DNA from: Orychophragmus violaceus
Taxonomy: Eukaryota; Streptophyta; Magnoliopsida; Brassicales; Brassicaceae
Assembly: GCA_030180135.1 (NCBI GenBank)
Contig: CM058232.1
Span: forward strand, 77,729,001 to 77,793,000
Reading direction: 5' to 3'
Length of the DNA: 64,000 nt
The translations under genes and the position numbers were made by a program. A model generated the notes under the pieces. It ran no database searches and was not told the origin of the DNA. It worked only from the letters and a program-made list of their open reading frames with translations. Numbering within the stretch: position 1 is the stretch's first letter; every line of letters begins with the position of its first letter. Below, in pieces: positions 32,595 through 44,843 of this stretch.

Positions 32595-34091
32595 TGATAC
32601 TAAGGATTTATCGGATTAAAGAGGTATCAATTCTCTTACTTATCGTGTAGTAAGAGGATCGAACCAATCCGGGACAGGATTAAGCCAACAAGAACGCACA
32701 AAACCCTATTAGATAAGCTAATTTCAATTTCAAGTTTAGATTATAGTAGTTCTAAATGCAATTAACACTAAACAAGCAAATAACCAAATAAACAAGGTAG
32801 AACAAAACAAGCAAACTAAGGCTTAAACAATCAAATATTAGGGATAAGGTTTATGAGCATTGGTCAATGGATTAGTAGACTCGGGATGATCTCGGGATGC
32901 TAATCAAGCCTCAAACAAGCTAACCTCCTAGCAAGAACACAATAAGTTAATTAGCCTAATCTCTTAGAGCTAATCTCTTCACTTAATCATAATTCAAGAA
33001 CAAACTCTCATTTGTGAACTAAGATCAAGCAAGCATTCAATCAAGTTCTAAACAGCCAATAATCACTCTAGACATCCATTTCCATGAGCTAGAATGTGAA
33101 AATCCTATCAAAGCTAAAACTGGCATTTCATTAAACACTTGGTGAGCATGAAATCCTAAACATCCTAATCAACTTGATCAAGGTCAAATAGGCATTAAGC
33201 ATACTTAGATAGAAGAGATTTAAGAAAGATTAAACATTAGACATCCCTTAATCATCCCTAATCAAACTAATCCTACCTAACCCATAAACCCTATGGGAAA
33301 CTACTCACTAATCATCATTTGATCCACAAAATCTATAGAGATAGTGTAAATCATTGAGGATTAGAGAAAGATGAAAGATTTAAACAAGAAATCTCAAAAG
33401 AAGTACTTAGATTAGCAAAAGATTTAACTTTGTTCTTACAAAGAAGTCTAGAATCAAAAACAAAGCTTAAGAGACAACAAAAATCAGGTTTTCGGCTTAA
33501 ATAGTAAATGGGGTGCGAACCGGGTCAACCCGGGACAAACCGGGTGTTGACCCGGATCCAAGTAAAAGTCAAAGGCCTGTATCGGCCTGAGAGGCCGAAA
33601 TGGTAGCCGATATGCTTTTGTTCTGGGAAGAGTATCGGCTTGGCTACCCGGAATGGAGGCCGATATGGATTCTGTGGAAGGCTCGTATCGGCCCGCCTGG
33701 CCGATATGGAAGCCGGTACAAACTCTCGGATTAATTTCTGAATTTCTGTATCGGCCCGTCTGGCCGATATGGAAGCCGATATTGTCTTGGCGAAGGTTTG
33801 TATCGGCCTACATGGCCGATATTGAGACCGATATTACTCCTTGTTGCTTCTCCTTGGTTCTTTGAGCTCTAGACTTCTCTTCCAATGCTCCTCTTAGCTC
33901 CATGCACTTCAAATCACCTGCAAAATCATAAGGAAACACTCCACAAGCAACCTAGACAGCTAAAACTTAGCCTAAATGCCTAGAAACTCTAAATGCAAAC
34001 AAGACAAAGGAAAAAGAAGCTAAAGGAGCTAAAGAGAGCTAAAACATGCACTAATCAACATCCTAATATGCCATGAAATACAAGTATATCA
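32595..34091 (-). repeat. LTR-A of Athila B (3' LTR of the complete unit)
   Basis: 1,497 bp bounded by TGATACTAAGG and AAGTATATCA on the plus strand. It is followed to its right by the purine tract complement (TTCCCCCAAACTTG) and to its left by a primer site and gag, not by flanking DNA. A TATCGG palindrome cluster occupies 33,575-33,835. Confidence 0.95.
33575..33835. repeat. TATCGG/CCGATA palindrome cluster in LTR-A
   Basis: About ten copies of GTATCGGCC or GGCCGATATGG, arranged as inverted pairs every 40-70 bp. They sit 260-520 bp from the 5' end of the LTR, in the likely U3 part. Duplicated in LTR-B (45,822-46,085). Confidence 0.9.
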
Positions 34092-35736
34092 ATTCCCCCA
34101 AACTTGAACCTTGCTTGTCCACAAGCAAGCATAAGACAATCAATCCATTTGGGAGAAAGGTTTGAAGGTGGGAACTCATATCCAAAGGTTCAATCAAGCT
34201 TCAACAAGTTTCAAATCTATACAACTAAAGTGCAACCGAGAAAAGCCTACTCCAAGGATATAGCCATACTCATCAAAGCAAAACTTCTAGCTTAACCTTC
34301 AACCTACACAAGCATTCAAATCCACTAGCTCCTTGACATTCATTAGATTTTTCAAGTGAATCCTTATTCAAAACAATGTGATCAAACTCATTTGGCTTAA
34401 GGGACAAGGTCTTGAGACAAAAATGGTCTCAACTGAAAGAAAGGCTACTCCATAATCATTTAGGTTCTCTCGGAGGAAATTTGAACAAGCTATAGTAAAA
34501 TGCTAAGAGTTAGAGGCAATTGGTGCATACTAGGATAGATTCCCATCTACCCATACCCCAAGAACTTAAACTCCTAGTCTAAACCCTCCTAAATGAGTTC
34601 TACCCTTTTTCAAGGCTTTTGTTGCCTTTTCTTTCTTTCACAATGCATAACTTCCCAAGAACCCCCAAAGGATCACTCAAAACACTTTGAAAACATTGGT
34701 AACTTCATTCTTTTCAACTTAGCTCAAAACTTTTCTTTTCTTTGGTCTCTTTTTACAAACTTTCTTTCTTTCTTTTTGGTGAGCACATTGGCTTCTTTTC
34801 GCTACAAAACTTGAGACACTCTCTTTTTCAAAACACATAAGAGCTTTCATTCTTTTGTTTACCAATAAACTTTGATCCCTTTCAAGCTTCTTTCTTCTCT
34901 TTACCCTCTTTTTTTCTTTCCCAAATCTTCCCAAGAAACCCCCAAACTTAAATTCTAGCCTATTGCAAAGCCAAAGATGAAGAGCTTGCATCTAAAATGG
35001 AAATTTTCTCCTAGTCGCCTCATACTCAACACTTTTTTACCTAGATTGTTCCAAATAGGCCTACCACTCAAGATAGTGTTTGGGGTTTAGAATGAGGGTG
35101 GTGAAAGGTGTGGAAATCTATTAGAGCAAGTAGAGAGGGGTAGAAAGGATAAGCTTGCTCAAATATTCTATGGTACCCATGAGTTTATCACACAAAGCAT
35201 GAACAAGGATAATTAGATCATTCAATTAAAGTTCTCACTTATATGGAGCTAGCTTCAAATCACACAAGTTTCAGCATCAAATCAAGTTTCAAAGCAAGTC
35301 ATCCAAGCATGGTTCGTTCTAGCTTTCAATGCGATTCTCGAGTTACAACTTTAGTGTGGTCTATCTAGCTTAAAGCTAGCATGTGAAACAAGTTTAACCC
35401 AATTGAACCTTACAAGGAAATCAAATCATTGTTCCCAGTGCATGAATCCTAAACTACTAACTAGACTCAATCCTACATGCTTCTTTTTGTGAAAATTTTT
35501 GAAATTTTTCAATTTTTTTGGTTTTTTCTATGCCTTATATGAATGCATGAGACTCAAATGATTAAAACAAAAATAAGAACAAAGAACACAAGATTAGTAA
35601 CTGGCTTCTCCCCCAAACTTAAATCACACGGTCCCTTGTGTGATCAAAGCAAGGAGAGAAGACCGAAAACACACAAACAAAAAGCAAGAAAAGAAAAGAA
35701 AAGAAAAACTATGTACAAAGGTGGAGTGTAACCTGT
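34092..35736. other. Athila B 3' non-coding region
   Basis: Between the env-like gene and LTR-A. The plus strand begins ATTCCCCCAAACTTG, the complement of the polypurine tract. The rest is low-complexity TTTCTTT/CAAAC sequence without domain-like frames. Confidence 0.7.
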
Positions 35737-37449
35737 CTAGTAGTGGAGGAATGGAGGTGATGAATCCCCCATGGAGTAAGTCGGGTTGGAGGAGGAACAA
35801 GAAGGTTTCCTCATGGCTCTCCTCTTCTTCCTTCTGTCCTCTCGAGTAGAGTGGCGGTGAGGATCCTCATAGTAGGAGTCGTGGGCCATGCGCGCAGATC
35901 CTCCTGTCTCGTGTCCAGCAACCGAGTACCGTCCCTGCTCTAGCTCAGTCTGCTCAACCAGATCGTCTGCTTCAGCTATCACCTCCTCAGTAGCTGCCCG
36001 AATCTCCTCGTCTACACCAACCTGAGCCTCTCGGGATGTGGAAGTCTGTCCCGCAGCACCAGCCTTGTCCTTCTTTCCCACGAACATCTTTAGAACCTTG
36101 GTCACCTTCTTCAAGCAGGAAGCCATCTTCTTGATGTTCCTCCCGTGACATTTGCTCTGCCTCTGGAGGTCCCGGTTCTGGTCCCTCAGCGCACTAACTG
36201 TCTTGTTCGCGATCGGGTCATCCAATGGCTCAATGTAATACCTATGCAGCCCATACACCCCAGCAGGTGCGTCGGGAGAATCTAAACCGGCTGCAGGTGC
36301 TCTCCTCGGTACGTGAGGCTCAAACTGATGTGCCATTCCCGGCATAAACCTGATGTTGGCCCTGTTGGTGCTGAAGCTTGTGATCGTGGTGTTCGGGAGT
36401 ATAAACTTCTCCTCATACTCCGTGTCTGAACACATCCTATAGAGGTAACGCCCCGGAGGTGATTTGGAGCCAAGGTAATGGGTCCTGATCAACTGTGGCT
36501 CATCCAACCATGCCACCGGTGTAGGTTGGCCAAATGTCCTGTCCTTCAGACTCCCTTCAAGCTTAACCTTCTTTGCACTAAGGATAGGTGTGATCAACCC
36601 GCCCATGTTAAACTTGGGCTCAGCATCCTTAACAGAAATTCCCCAATATCGGTGAACTGCAAACTGCTCTATCAGAATCGAAGTGTAGCTCGGAAGACGC
36701 TCGAGTGGAGGTATTGGGTGGCCGTTGGGAAAGGTGAGCAAGAGAGGCTGTAACCCAATGTAGAGGAGCTTCATTTCCATCTTTGTGACTTGGTTCGCCT
36801 CCTTCCTGGCAAACAAAGTATGGGCCAGTGCCTTATGCACATATCTAATGGCCGGGTGCCGGAGCCTCGCAGATTTCATACCTCCTGCCTTGTAAGGCCC
36901 AGTGCCTATCATAGACCACAAATCTTGAAGGTCCTCCTTTTCAATGGGAATTGAACTGCCTAACAAAGCACCATGTTCCTGAAAACCGAAGATGGAAGCA
37001 ATATCCTCAAAGGTCACAGTGATCTTCTTTCTGCCAACCATGAAACTTATCTCACCCCGGCTCACTTCTCCTCTCAATGCTGCCTTCCTCATGTTAAATG
37101 TTGCCTTCATTGTTGAGAGGAACTGACAGGCTGAGCTCTGATAGCCATCGCTTGATTTGGTGAAGAAGGTCTTAAGTCCCATGTTCTACACAATCAGGTC
37201 GTAGTCCTCTAACAATCCAAGAGCGGTGAGAGTTGGGACATGAGGATACCGTGTTGGCGCAAATGTTATATCCTCCAGCTTTGAAAAGATCTCAGCAGGA
37301 GTTAATTGCACTTTCTCCTTGCCCGCAGGTGCTTTTCCTTCAACTCCCTTTCCCTTATCTTTTGAGGAAGTTCCCACATCTTGTTCTGAAGCCTTTGCCG
37401 TTGGTTTGGGGTTGGCTCTCTTTTTAGTCATTGTCCTACAAAACAACAA
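35737..37449 (-). pseudogene. Athila ORF1 (env-like position) protein, one in-frame TAG
   Basis: A frame from 37,449 (first usable ATG near 37,431) runs to 35,737, broken only by TAG at 37,188-37,186. The body contains FFTKSSDGYQSSACQFLSTM, KKITVTFEDIASIFGFQEHG and later a coiled, charged, then glutamate-rich tail (about 560 codons in all). This is the Arabidopsis retrotransposon ORF-1/ATHILA family, found after pol in Athila elements and often likened to env by position. I see no clear transmembrane or signal segment that would support a real envelope role. Function unknown. Confidence 0.85.
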
Positions 37450-38993
37450 AGCTTAAATGTGCATTAGTTTAAAGTTCAACTCTCCATCACACATATCTCA
37501 ATAAGCAATGCTATAGATTGACAATGCACAAGTTCATACAAGCACCATAAGTTCAACATTAAGCACAAGCAAAGGCTACAAGACAACAATCTCAACTCAT
37601 TCTCAAGGATTTGGTTAACTAGCTCCAAAAAAAATAGTGTATGGAAATTTTTGAAATCAAATAAGCTAGCAACCTCTTAAACAATACTCATTTCAACTTC
37701 CAAAATCTTAATCAAGCGAGTATTAAGCTCTAATTCAACTCAAGAATCATGTTCACTTCTAAAAGACACTCATTCAAGCAATTTCAAAGATTTTGTGAAA
37801 CCAAATTCAATAAAATTGAGTAGTCTCACACATACAAGCTATAAACAACCAATTGCACCTTTAGAAACAATCAATTCTAGATTACCCCAAAATTTTCGAA
37901 ATTCAAGTTTCCTCAAGAACCCTAATTTCCAAAGTTCAAATTCAAGCAATCCTAGGGCAAAATTGAGTTGGGTAATCATCTAGAAGCGGTCTAGCAAGTG
38001 TTTCTAACCATAATCATCAACCAACAATCAACAAAAACGAATTCAAAAATCATGCAAATTTTTGCCCAATTCGATTTTTGGATAGAAATGGTTATACCTT
38101 GGTCTGATGATGAGAGGTGAGAGTAGAGAGTGATAGCAAGTGGTAGAGCTTAGAAAACCTTGAATTTAGAAGCAAGAATCGTCCAAATCCGACAAGAATT
38201 GAGAGAGAAAATGGAGTTGTAAGGTTTTGTGTTCTTGAGAGAAAAAGAGAGATTTTTGGGAAAGAAGAGCCTTGAAATCGATTTGGAGGAGAAAACAATG
38301 TGAAAAGTCGGACCAAACCGTTCAAATCTGGTTCATTAAATCGATTTTCTGGTTAAAATCCGATTTGGTTTCGGTTTAGGGTCAAGAAGACTTACCTGGT
38401 CGAGTGGGCATATCGGCTTAGTAGGCCGATATTGAAGCCGATATGGCTTCTTCTCGAGATCTCGTATCGGCCTTCTTGCCCGATATGGAGGCCGGTACAA
38501 CCTCTCGGATTTAATTTCGAGACTCCATATCGGTCTGGCCAACCGATATGGAGACCGATATTCTTTCACTCCGAAGCTTCGTATCGGTTTGGCCAGCCGA
38601 TACGTAGGCCGATATTGAATTTCTGGGAAATCCGTATCAGCTTGGCCAACCGATACGGCAACCGGTATAAAGTCTCGGATTAATTTTCGGGACACCATAT
38701 CGGCCTGGCCAACCGATATGGTGACCGATATTGGTCCTTTCCGAAACCCGTATCGGCCTGCTTAGCCGATACGTATACTGATATTGACCCAGAAATCCCT
38801 TCTCTCCATTCATATTGCCTTTGCTTAACACCAATGAATCCATCACTCCTCCTAAAGACCAAAACCTGATAAAAACTCAAGCAAAAGATCAAAAATAACA
38901 AGAAAAGCATCATATGTACAAGGATAAACATGGGAATGTCTCCCAAGTGCGCTTTTGTTTAAAGTCGGTAAGCTCGACTGTTCAAACCGGTTG
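37450..38993. repeat. Athila B post-pol spacer with TATCGG palindromes
   Basis: AT-rich spacer, then about 38,405-38,785 with at least a dozen TATCGGCC, GGCCGATA and CCGATATGG units as inverted pairs. These are the same motif family as in the LTRs. The segment at 38,935-38,985 (GCGCTTTTGTTTAAAG) resembles the post-pol joint of element C at 58,385-58,435. Confidence 0.85.
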
Positions 38994-41900
38994 TTAGGCT
39001 GAAGGAGGGCTAGAGAGTGGAATCGAGATCCCTTCCTCTATAGCTTCTGAGGCTGAATAATGTTTGAGCCGCTGACCGTTGACCGTGAACTCCTCATCGG
39101 ACTTTCCCCAAAGCACAACCGCTCCATACGGCCTCACTTCCTTCACCTTGAACGGACCCGACCATCTAGACTTGAGCTTCCCGGGAAAAAGCTTCAACCG
39201 GGAGTTAAAGAGCAACACAAGATCTCCTTCCTTGAACTCTCTCTTCAAGATGAGTTTGTCATGGAAGAGCTTGGTTCTTTCCTTGTATATCTTCGAGCTC
39301 TCAAAAGCCTCAAGTCTTATCTCGTCTAACTCATTGAGCTGAATCAATCTCTTCTCAGTCGCGGTCTTGATGTCAAAGTTCAGCAACTTGACAGCCCACA
39401 TAGCTTTGTACTCAACCTCAACTGGTAGATGGCAAGACTTCCCGTACAGCATATTGAAAGGAGTGGTTCCAAGGGGAGTTTTGAATGCTGTCCTATAAGC
39501 CCACAATGCATCATCAAGCTTTTAGACCAATCTTTCCTTGAAGCCCCAACAGTCTTCTCTAAGATAGCCTTTATCTGTCGGTTTGAGACTTCTACTTGAC
39601 CACTTGTTTGAGGGTGATAAGGTGTGGCAACCTTATGCTTAACTCTATATTTCTTCATCAACCCTTCAAACAACTTGTTGATGAAATGAGATCCCCCATC
39701 ACTAATCACCACTCTTGGGATTCCAAACCTTGGGAATATTATGCTCTTGAAGAGCTTGATAACAACCTTAGAGTCATTGGTGGGGCTTGCCATTGCTTCA
39801 ACCCATTTGGAGACATAATCCACAGCCACCAAAATGTAGTTGTTCCCATAAGAGGATGGAAATGGTCCCATGAAGTCTATTCCCCATACATCAAACACTT
39901 CCACTTCAAGGATTGGGTTTTGAGGCATCCCATTCCTCTTGTTTATGTTCCCCTTTCTTTGGCAAGGGTCACACCTTGAGATGAAGGTCTGAGCATCTTT
40001 AAACATTGTTGGCCACCAAAACCCAGCTTGTAGAGCCTTTTGGACAGTCTTAAATGTGGCAAAGTGACCTCCATAGGGTGATCCATGACAGTGTAGTAGG
40101 ATCCCTTCCACCTCCTCATTTGCTATACATCTTCTGTAGATTTGATCCTTGCATAAGGTATAGAGGTATGGCTCATCCCAATAGTATCTGTTCACATCCC
40201 GGAAGAACTTCTTCCTTTGATAGCTGTCTAGACTAGGTGGTTCCTTTCCAACTGCCAAGAAGTTGACTATATCTGCATACCATGGCTCCTTATCCTCAAT
40301 GGAACCAATCTCCTCCAGCTTCCTACTTGTGTCATGAGCTTCCTTGACTGCTTTAACAGCCATGAGTTGCTCCTCCGGAAGAGAGTCATCTAGAGGAACA
40401 TCATCTTCAATTCTTAGCCTTGACAAGTGATCCGCAACTCCATTTTCAATACCCTTCTTATCTTTGATCTCCAAATCAAATTCCTGTAGCAGCAAGATCC
40501 ATCTTAGAAGCCTCGGCTTGGCATCTTTCTTGGCAAGTAGATATCTCAACGCAGCGTGATCCGTGTACACCACAACCTTAGACCCAACCAAGTATGATCT
40601 AAACTTTTCGAAGGCAAAAACCACAGCAAGAAGCTCCTTCTCAGTTGTTGCATACTTCACTTGAGCATCATCCAATGTCCTACTAGCATAGTATATGACA
40701 TGGAGTTTCTTGTCTTTCCTCTGTCCAAGGACTGCTCCAACTGCATAGTCACTCGCGTCACACATGATCTCAAAAGGTAACTCCCAGTCAGGAGCTTGTA
40801 CAATTGGAGCACTAATCAAAGCTTCTTTGATCCTGTGAAATGCATCCAAACACTCCTCATCAAACACAAAATCGGTTTCCTTACACAGTAGACGAGTGAG
40901 CGGTCTAGCGATCTTAGAGAAGTCCTTGATAAACCGTCTGTAGAAACCAGCATGACCCAAGAAGCTTCGAATCTCTCTAACTGTTTTGGTGGCTGAAGAT
41001 TTGTCATGACCTCTATCTTGGCCTTATCCACTTCAATGCCATTCTCTGAAATCTTGTGACCCAACACAATTCCCTCTGTTACCATGAAGTGGCACTTTTC
41101 CCAGTTGAGCACGAGGTTCGTCTCTTCACATCTCCTTAAGACCCTGCACAAATTCAACAAACAAGAAGAGAAGGAAGAGCCATACACAGAGAAATCATCC
41201 ATGAAAACCTCTACAATATCCTCGATAAGATCTGAGAAAATGGACATCATGCACCGCTGAAAAGTAGCCGGTGCATTACACAAGCCAAATGGCATCCTTC
41301 GATATGTGAAGGTACCATAAGGACAAGTGAACGTCATTTTCTCCTGATCGTTTGGATGTATCGGGATCTGAAAGAACCCACTGTACCCATCGAGAAAACA
41401 ATAAAAAGGATGGTTAGCAAGACGCTCAAGCATTTGATCAATAAAAGGCAAAGGGAAGTGATCTTTCCTAGAAGCAGCATTGAGTTTTCTGTAGTCTATA
41501 CACATCCTATGTCCGGTGATAGTCCTAGTAGGTATTAATTCATTGTTTTCAGTTTTAACCACAGTAATCCCCCCTTTCTTCGGGACACAGTGCACGGGAG
41601 AAACCCAAGTGCTGTCCGAGATAGGGTAGATTATCCCTGCATCAAGCAATTTAAGAATATCTTTCTTGACTACCTCCTTAATATTAGGATTCAATCTTCT
41701 TTGATGTTCAATTGATGATATAGATTCGTTTTCAAGATGAATCCTATGAGTACATAAACTAGGTGACAGCCCTTTTATATCATCAAGTGAATAGCCTATT
41801 GCTCTTCTAAACTTTTTCAATTCAGTGGTCAAAGCAATCAACTCATCATCACGCAGCAACTCATTCACAATGACAGGATAAGTAGAATTAGGACCAAGAA

Positions 41901-43314
41901 ATGCATACCGAAGCCCCCGCGGAAGGGGCTTTAACTCAACCTTTGGTGCCTTGAGCTCACTCCAATCATCAGCTACAAGCTGCTCCTTGATACCCTCAGC
42001 TCCATAGGCGCCATCAGCTCCTATACCCACTGCGAAGACTTCTATCTCTTTACCAACTGAATCTGATCCCAACTCAATGTACTCAACCTCTCCTTGCAAA
42101 GGCTTGTGTGAATCAAGAGCTCTCATGTAAGCCCAACTCTCATCGCGAAGATACCCATACTCTCCACATTCCTTTGTTAGAGCCACTTCCAATGGATCAC
42201 TCATATTCAACTCTTCAAGAAGTTCATCAGCTAGCATATCCATAGTTTCAATATAGAACATCTGCCCTTGTATGGTTGGCTTCTTCATCACTTTGTTGAT
42301 GTCAAATTTGAGCACTATGTCCTTTCCAAGGTTGAGATCAATCTTCCCTTTCTTGACATCTATGATAGCACCAGCTGTGGCAAGAAATGGTCTCCCAAGA
42401 ATTAAAGGATCCTTTGGTTCTTCATCCATCTCCAACACAATAAAATATGTTGGAACCTCAAATCCTCCCACTTTCACCGGAAGATCCTCTAGTAGACCAA
42501 TTGGATATCTAACTGATCTATCTGCCAACATGACCAAGGAGATCCTACAAGCTTTGTAGGTGGAGAAGCCTAGCCTCTTAGCTACTGAGAACGGCATTAG
42601 GCTAGCGCTTGCACCAAGGTCACACAAGCAACTCTCAAATCTGAAGGGGCCAATGGCACATGGTAGAGTGAAACTGCCCGGGTCTTCAAGCTTTTTAGGG
42701 ACAATGCTCCTTTGAATGAATGCACTACACTCATGAGTAAGCATGACCATACCCTGCACCTCCTTATTTCTTTCCTTAATGGCATCCTTTAAGAACTTGT
42801 TGTACTGAGGAACAAGTAGAAATGCATCTATCAAGGGCATTGTGAGCTCTACATTCTTCATCTGTTTTTCAAAAAGAGCCTTATACTTCTCCAAGAGCTG
42901 CTTTTTGAATCTGCCCGGAAATGGTAACTTGGGTTCATAGGGAGGTGGAACAAACTCACTAGCTTTCTTCTTGGGTGTCTCTTCCACTACTTCTTCTACC
43001 ACAGCCTTTCCCTTCCTCTTGGCAATCTCACATTCACTTTCTCTGTTGAGAGTAGAATTTTCAGAATTCTCCTCCCCCTCTTGAACTTCAATGTCCTCAT
43101 TGATTTGAGGAGTAACCTTAGGCTTGGGAACTTGATGATGTTGCAGCTCTTTACCACTTCTCAATGTTATGGCATTGATATACTCCTTTGGGTTTTGCTC
43201 AGATTTTCCGGGTAGAGTTCCTTGAGGTCTAGAGCTTGAAGTGTTCTTATTCTCCATGTTGGTTACCCTTGATGTCAAATGCTGCAACTCAGTCTTCAAA
43301 TCCCTTACTTCCAT
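38994..43314 (-). pseudogene. Athila B pol: protease, RT, RNase H, integrase (two frameshifts)
   Basis: Frame 43,314-40,816: retropepsin with LCDLGASASLMP at about residue 230 and LILGRPFLATAGA; reverse transcriptase with CIDYRKLN, MPFGLCNAPATFQRCM and FMDD near residue 715. A frameshift near 40,970 moves to 40,960-39,380: RNase H (MCDASDYAVGAVL, YTDHAALRYLL), the integrase HHCC zinc region (CDPCQRKG) and a DDE core (VWGIDFMGPF, ISDGGSHF, GQVEVSNRQ). A second frameshift near 39,525 leads to the integrase C-terminus (39,506-38,994). Catalytic motifs are kept, so the lesions look recent. A TAG separates it in frame from gag. Confidence 0.93.
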
Positions 43315-43344
43315 ATCACCGGAGGCTTGTCCTTGTAGAAGTTG

Positions 43345-44772
43345 CTACATCATACTCTTGAGTTCATTATCCAATCCGTAGGAAGAAGAAGCTTGTGGCT
43401 CTTGTTGACTAAAACTGGGTGGGTATTGTTGCTTGGGAGGGTAGCTTTGTTGTCCTTGAAACTGTGGCTTGTTGACAAACCCTTGTTGGTTATTGTAGGG
43501 GACAAAAGCCTTTTGTTGTGGAGCTTGCCCTTGAGGTTGTGCTTGGGGATAAACTTGATCTTGGGGGTTCGCCACATTGGGATTGCGATAGGAGAAGTTA
43601 GGATGGTTTCGATAGTTTGGGTTGAAACCCTTGTTGAAACCTCCTTGGCCAGCGATGAAGTTTATCTCTTCTTGGGTCATATCTCCTTCAAGACTATATA
43701 GGACGGGTTGAGATTCATCATAGTTCCCAACGAAGCTGATTTGCTTTTGGTTTGATGAGATCATCTTGTCTATCTTGTCATTTAGAGACTTGATCTCCTT
43801 CTCGTACTTCTCATCAGATGATCCTCTATTACCCCGCTCGTAATCCTCATTATAGTTCCCATCGCTTGTAGCAAGGTTTTCGATCAATTCCATCGCTGCA
43901 TCAACTCCCTTCCCTAGGAAGTGTCCATTACTACAAGAGTCAAGCATCGCCCTCATTCTAGGAAGCGCTCCGCGATAGAGGTTACTAAGAAGTGTCTCCT
44001 TGGTAAAATCGTGGTGAGGACACTGAGTAGTGAGCTTGTTGAACCTTTCCCAAGCTTCGGCAAAGGTCTCGTTGTTACGTTGCACAAACCCGGATATCTC
44101 ACTTCGAAAACGGGCAGTCCTAGTAGCGGAGAAGAACTTCTTCAAGAAAGCCTTCTTGAGTTCTCCCCATGTGGTGATGGATCTGGGAGGGATGGTGCTT
44201 TCCCAATCTTTGGCTCAATCCGCCAAAGAGAAGACGAAGAGACACATCTTGAGATTATCATCAGTCACACCGTTGAGCCTTGTAGTATCACAGATTTTGT
44301 CAAATGTATCCAAGTGCTTTAAGGGATCTTCGGATGCGAGTCCATGAAACTAGTTGTTTTGCACCATATTCATCACCATAGCCCGGATCTCGAAGTTGTT
44401 ATTGTGGAATGGTGGTGGCACAATCCCGCGCCGGTTTACATTCGTATCCGGTGTATCTCCATCACCAATGGCCCTAGGTGGCCTTTGTTGCTCTTGCTGC
44501 TGTTGATGGCCCTGGTGGCCCTGTTGTTGATCATGTTGATCGTCCATGACCGGCTGCTCGATAGGCTCAAACTGAGGCTGAACCACTTCTTCCTGTTCCA
44601 ACCCGAGTCTTTCTAAGTGAACAGCCCGCTCTAGCATTCGTCTCTCTCTTGCTAACTGTCTCTCAAGTGCTTTGATGTCTGAAACCCGTGCAACTAAATC
44701 CGTTGGTCCTCTGCTGCGTAGGTTCATGCACCTGTCATCAAAGCAAAACGAAGAAGCAATATTAGTAACCAA
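43345..44772 (-). pseudogene. Athila B gag, inner copy
   Basis: From 44,772: an N-terminal coiled segment (ALERQLARERRMLERAVHL), a Q-rich linker, then the gag core (FRSEISGFVQRNNETFAEAW) and a Q/P-rich tail. A private TAG after MVQNN (44,350-44,352), a TGA after FSLAD shared with the outer copy, and a TAG at 43,345 before pol interrupt the frame. The first two would stop gag synthesis; the last could in principle be a gag-pol read-through site, but it may equally be decay. Confidence 0.9.
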
Positions 44773-44827
44773 ATACTTAAACTAAATAGGAATTGAAATC
44801 AAGTTGATCAATCCTAAGTCCCAAATA

Positions 44828-44840
44828 GGCAACGGCGCCA
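44828..44840 (-). other. Primer-binding site of Athila B (tRNA-Asp type)
   Basis: GGCAACGGCGCCA matches the last 13 bases of plant tRNA-Asp(GTC), three bases from the LTR boundary. The same site beside LTR-A is at 32,578-32,591. Confidence 0.85.
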
Positions 44841-44843
44841 AAT

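Noticed and set aside
35737..37449. Calling the Athila ORF1 a true viral envelope gene
   Set aside because: No signal peptide, transmembrane helix or furin-type site is visible; only its position after pol is env-like.
40816..40960. Overlap of the two pol frames as programmed frameshifting
   Set aside because: The upstream frame simply runs on out of register after a break near 40,970, and no slippery heptamer or downstream structure was seen; decay is simpler.
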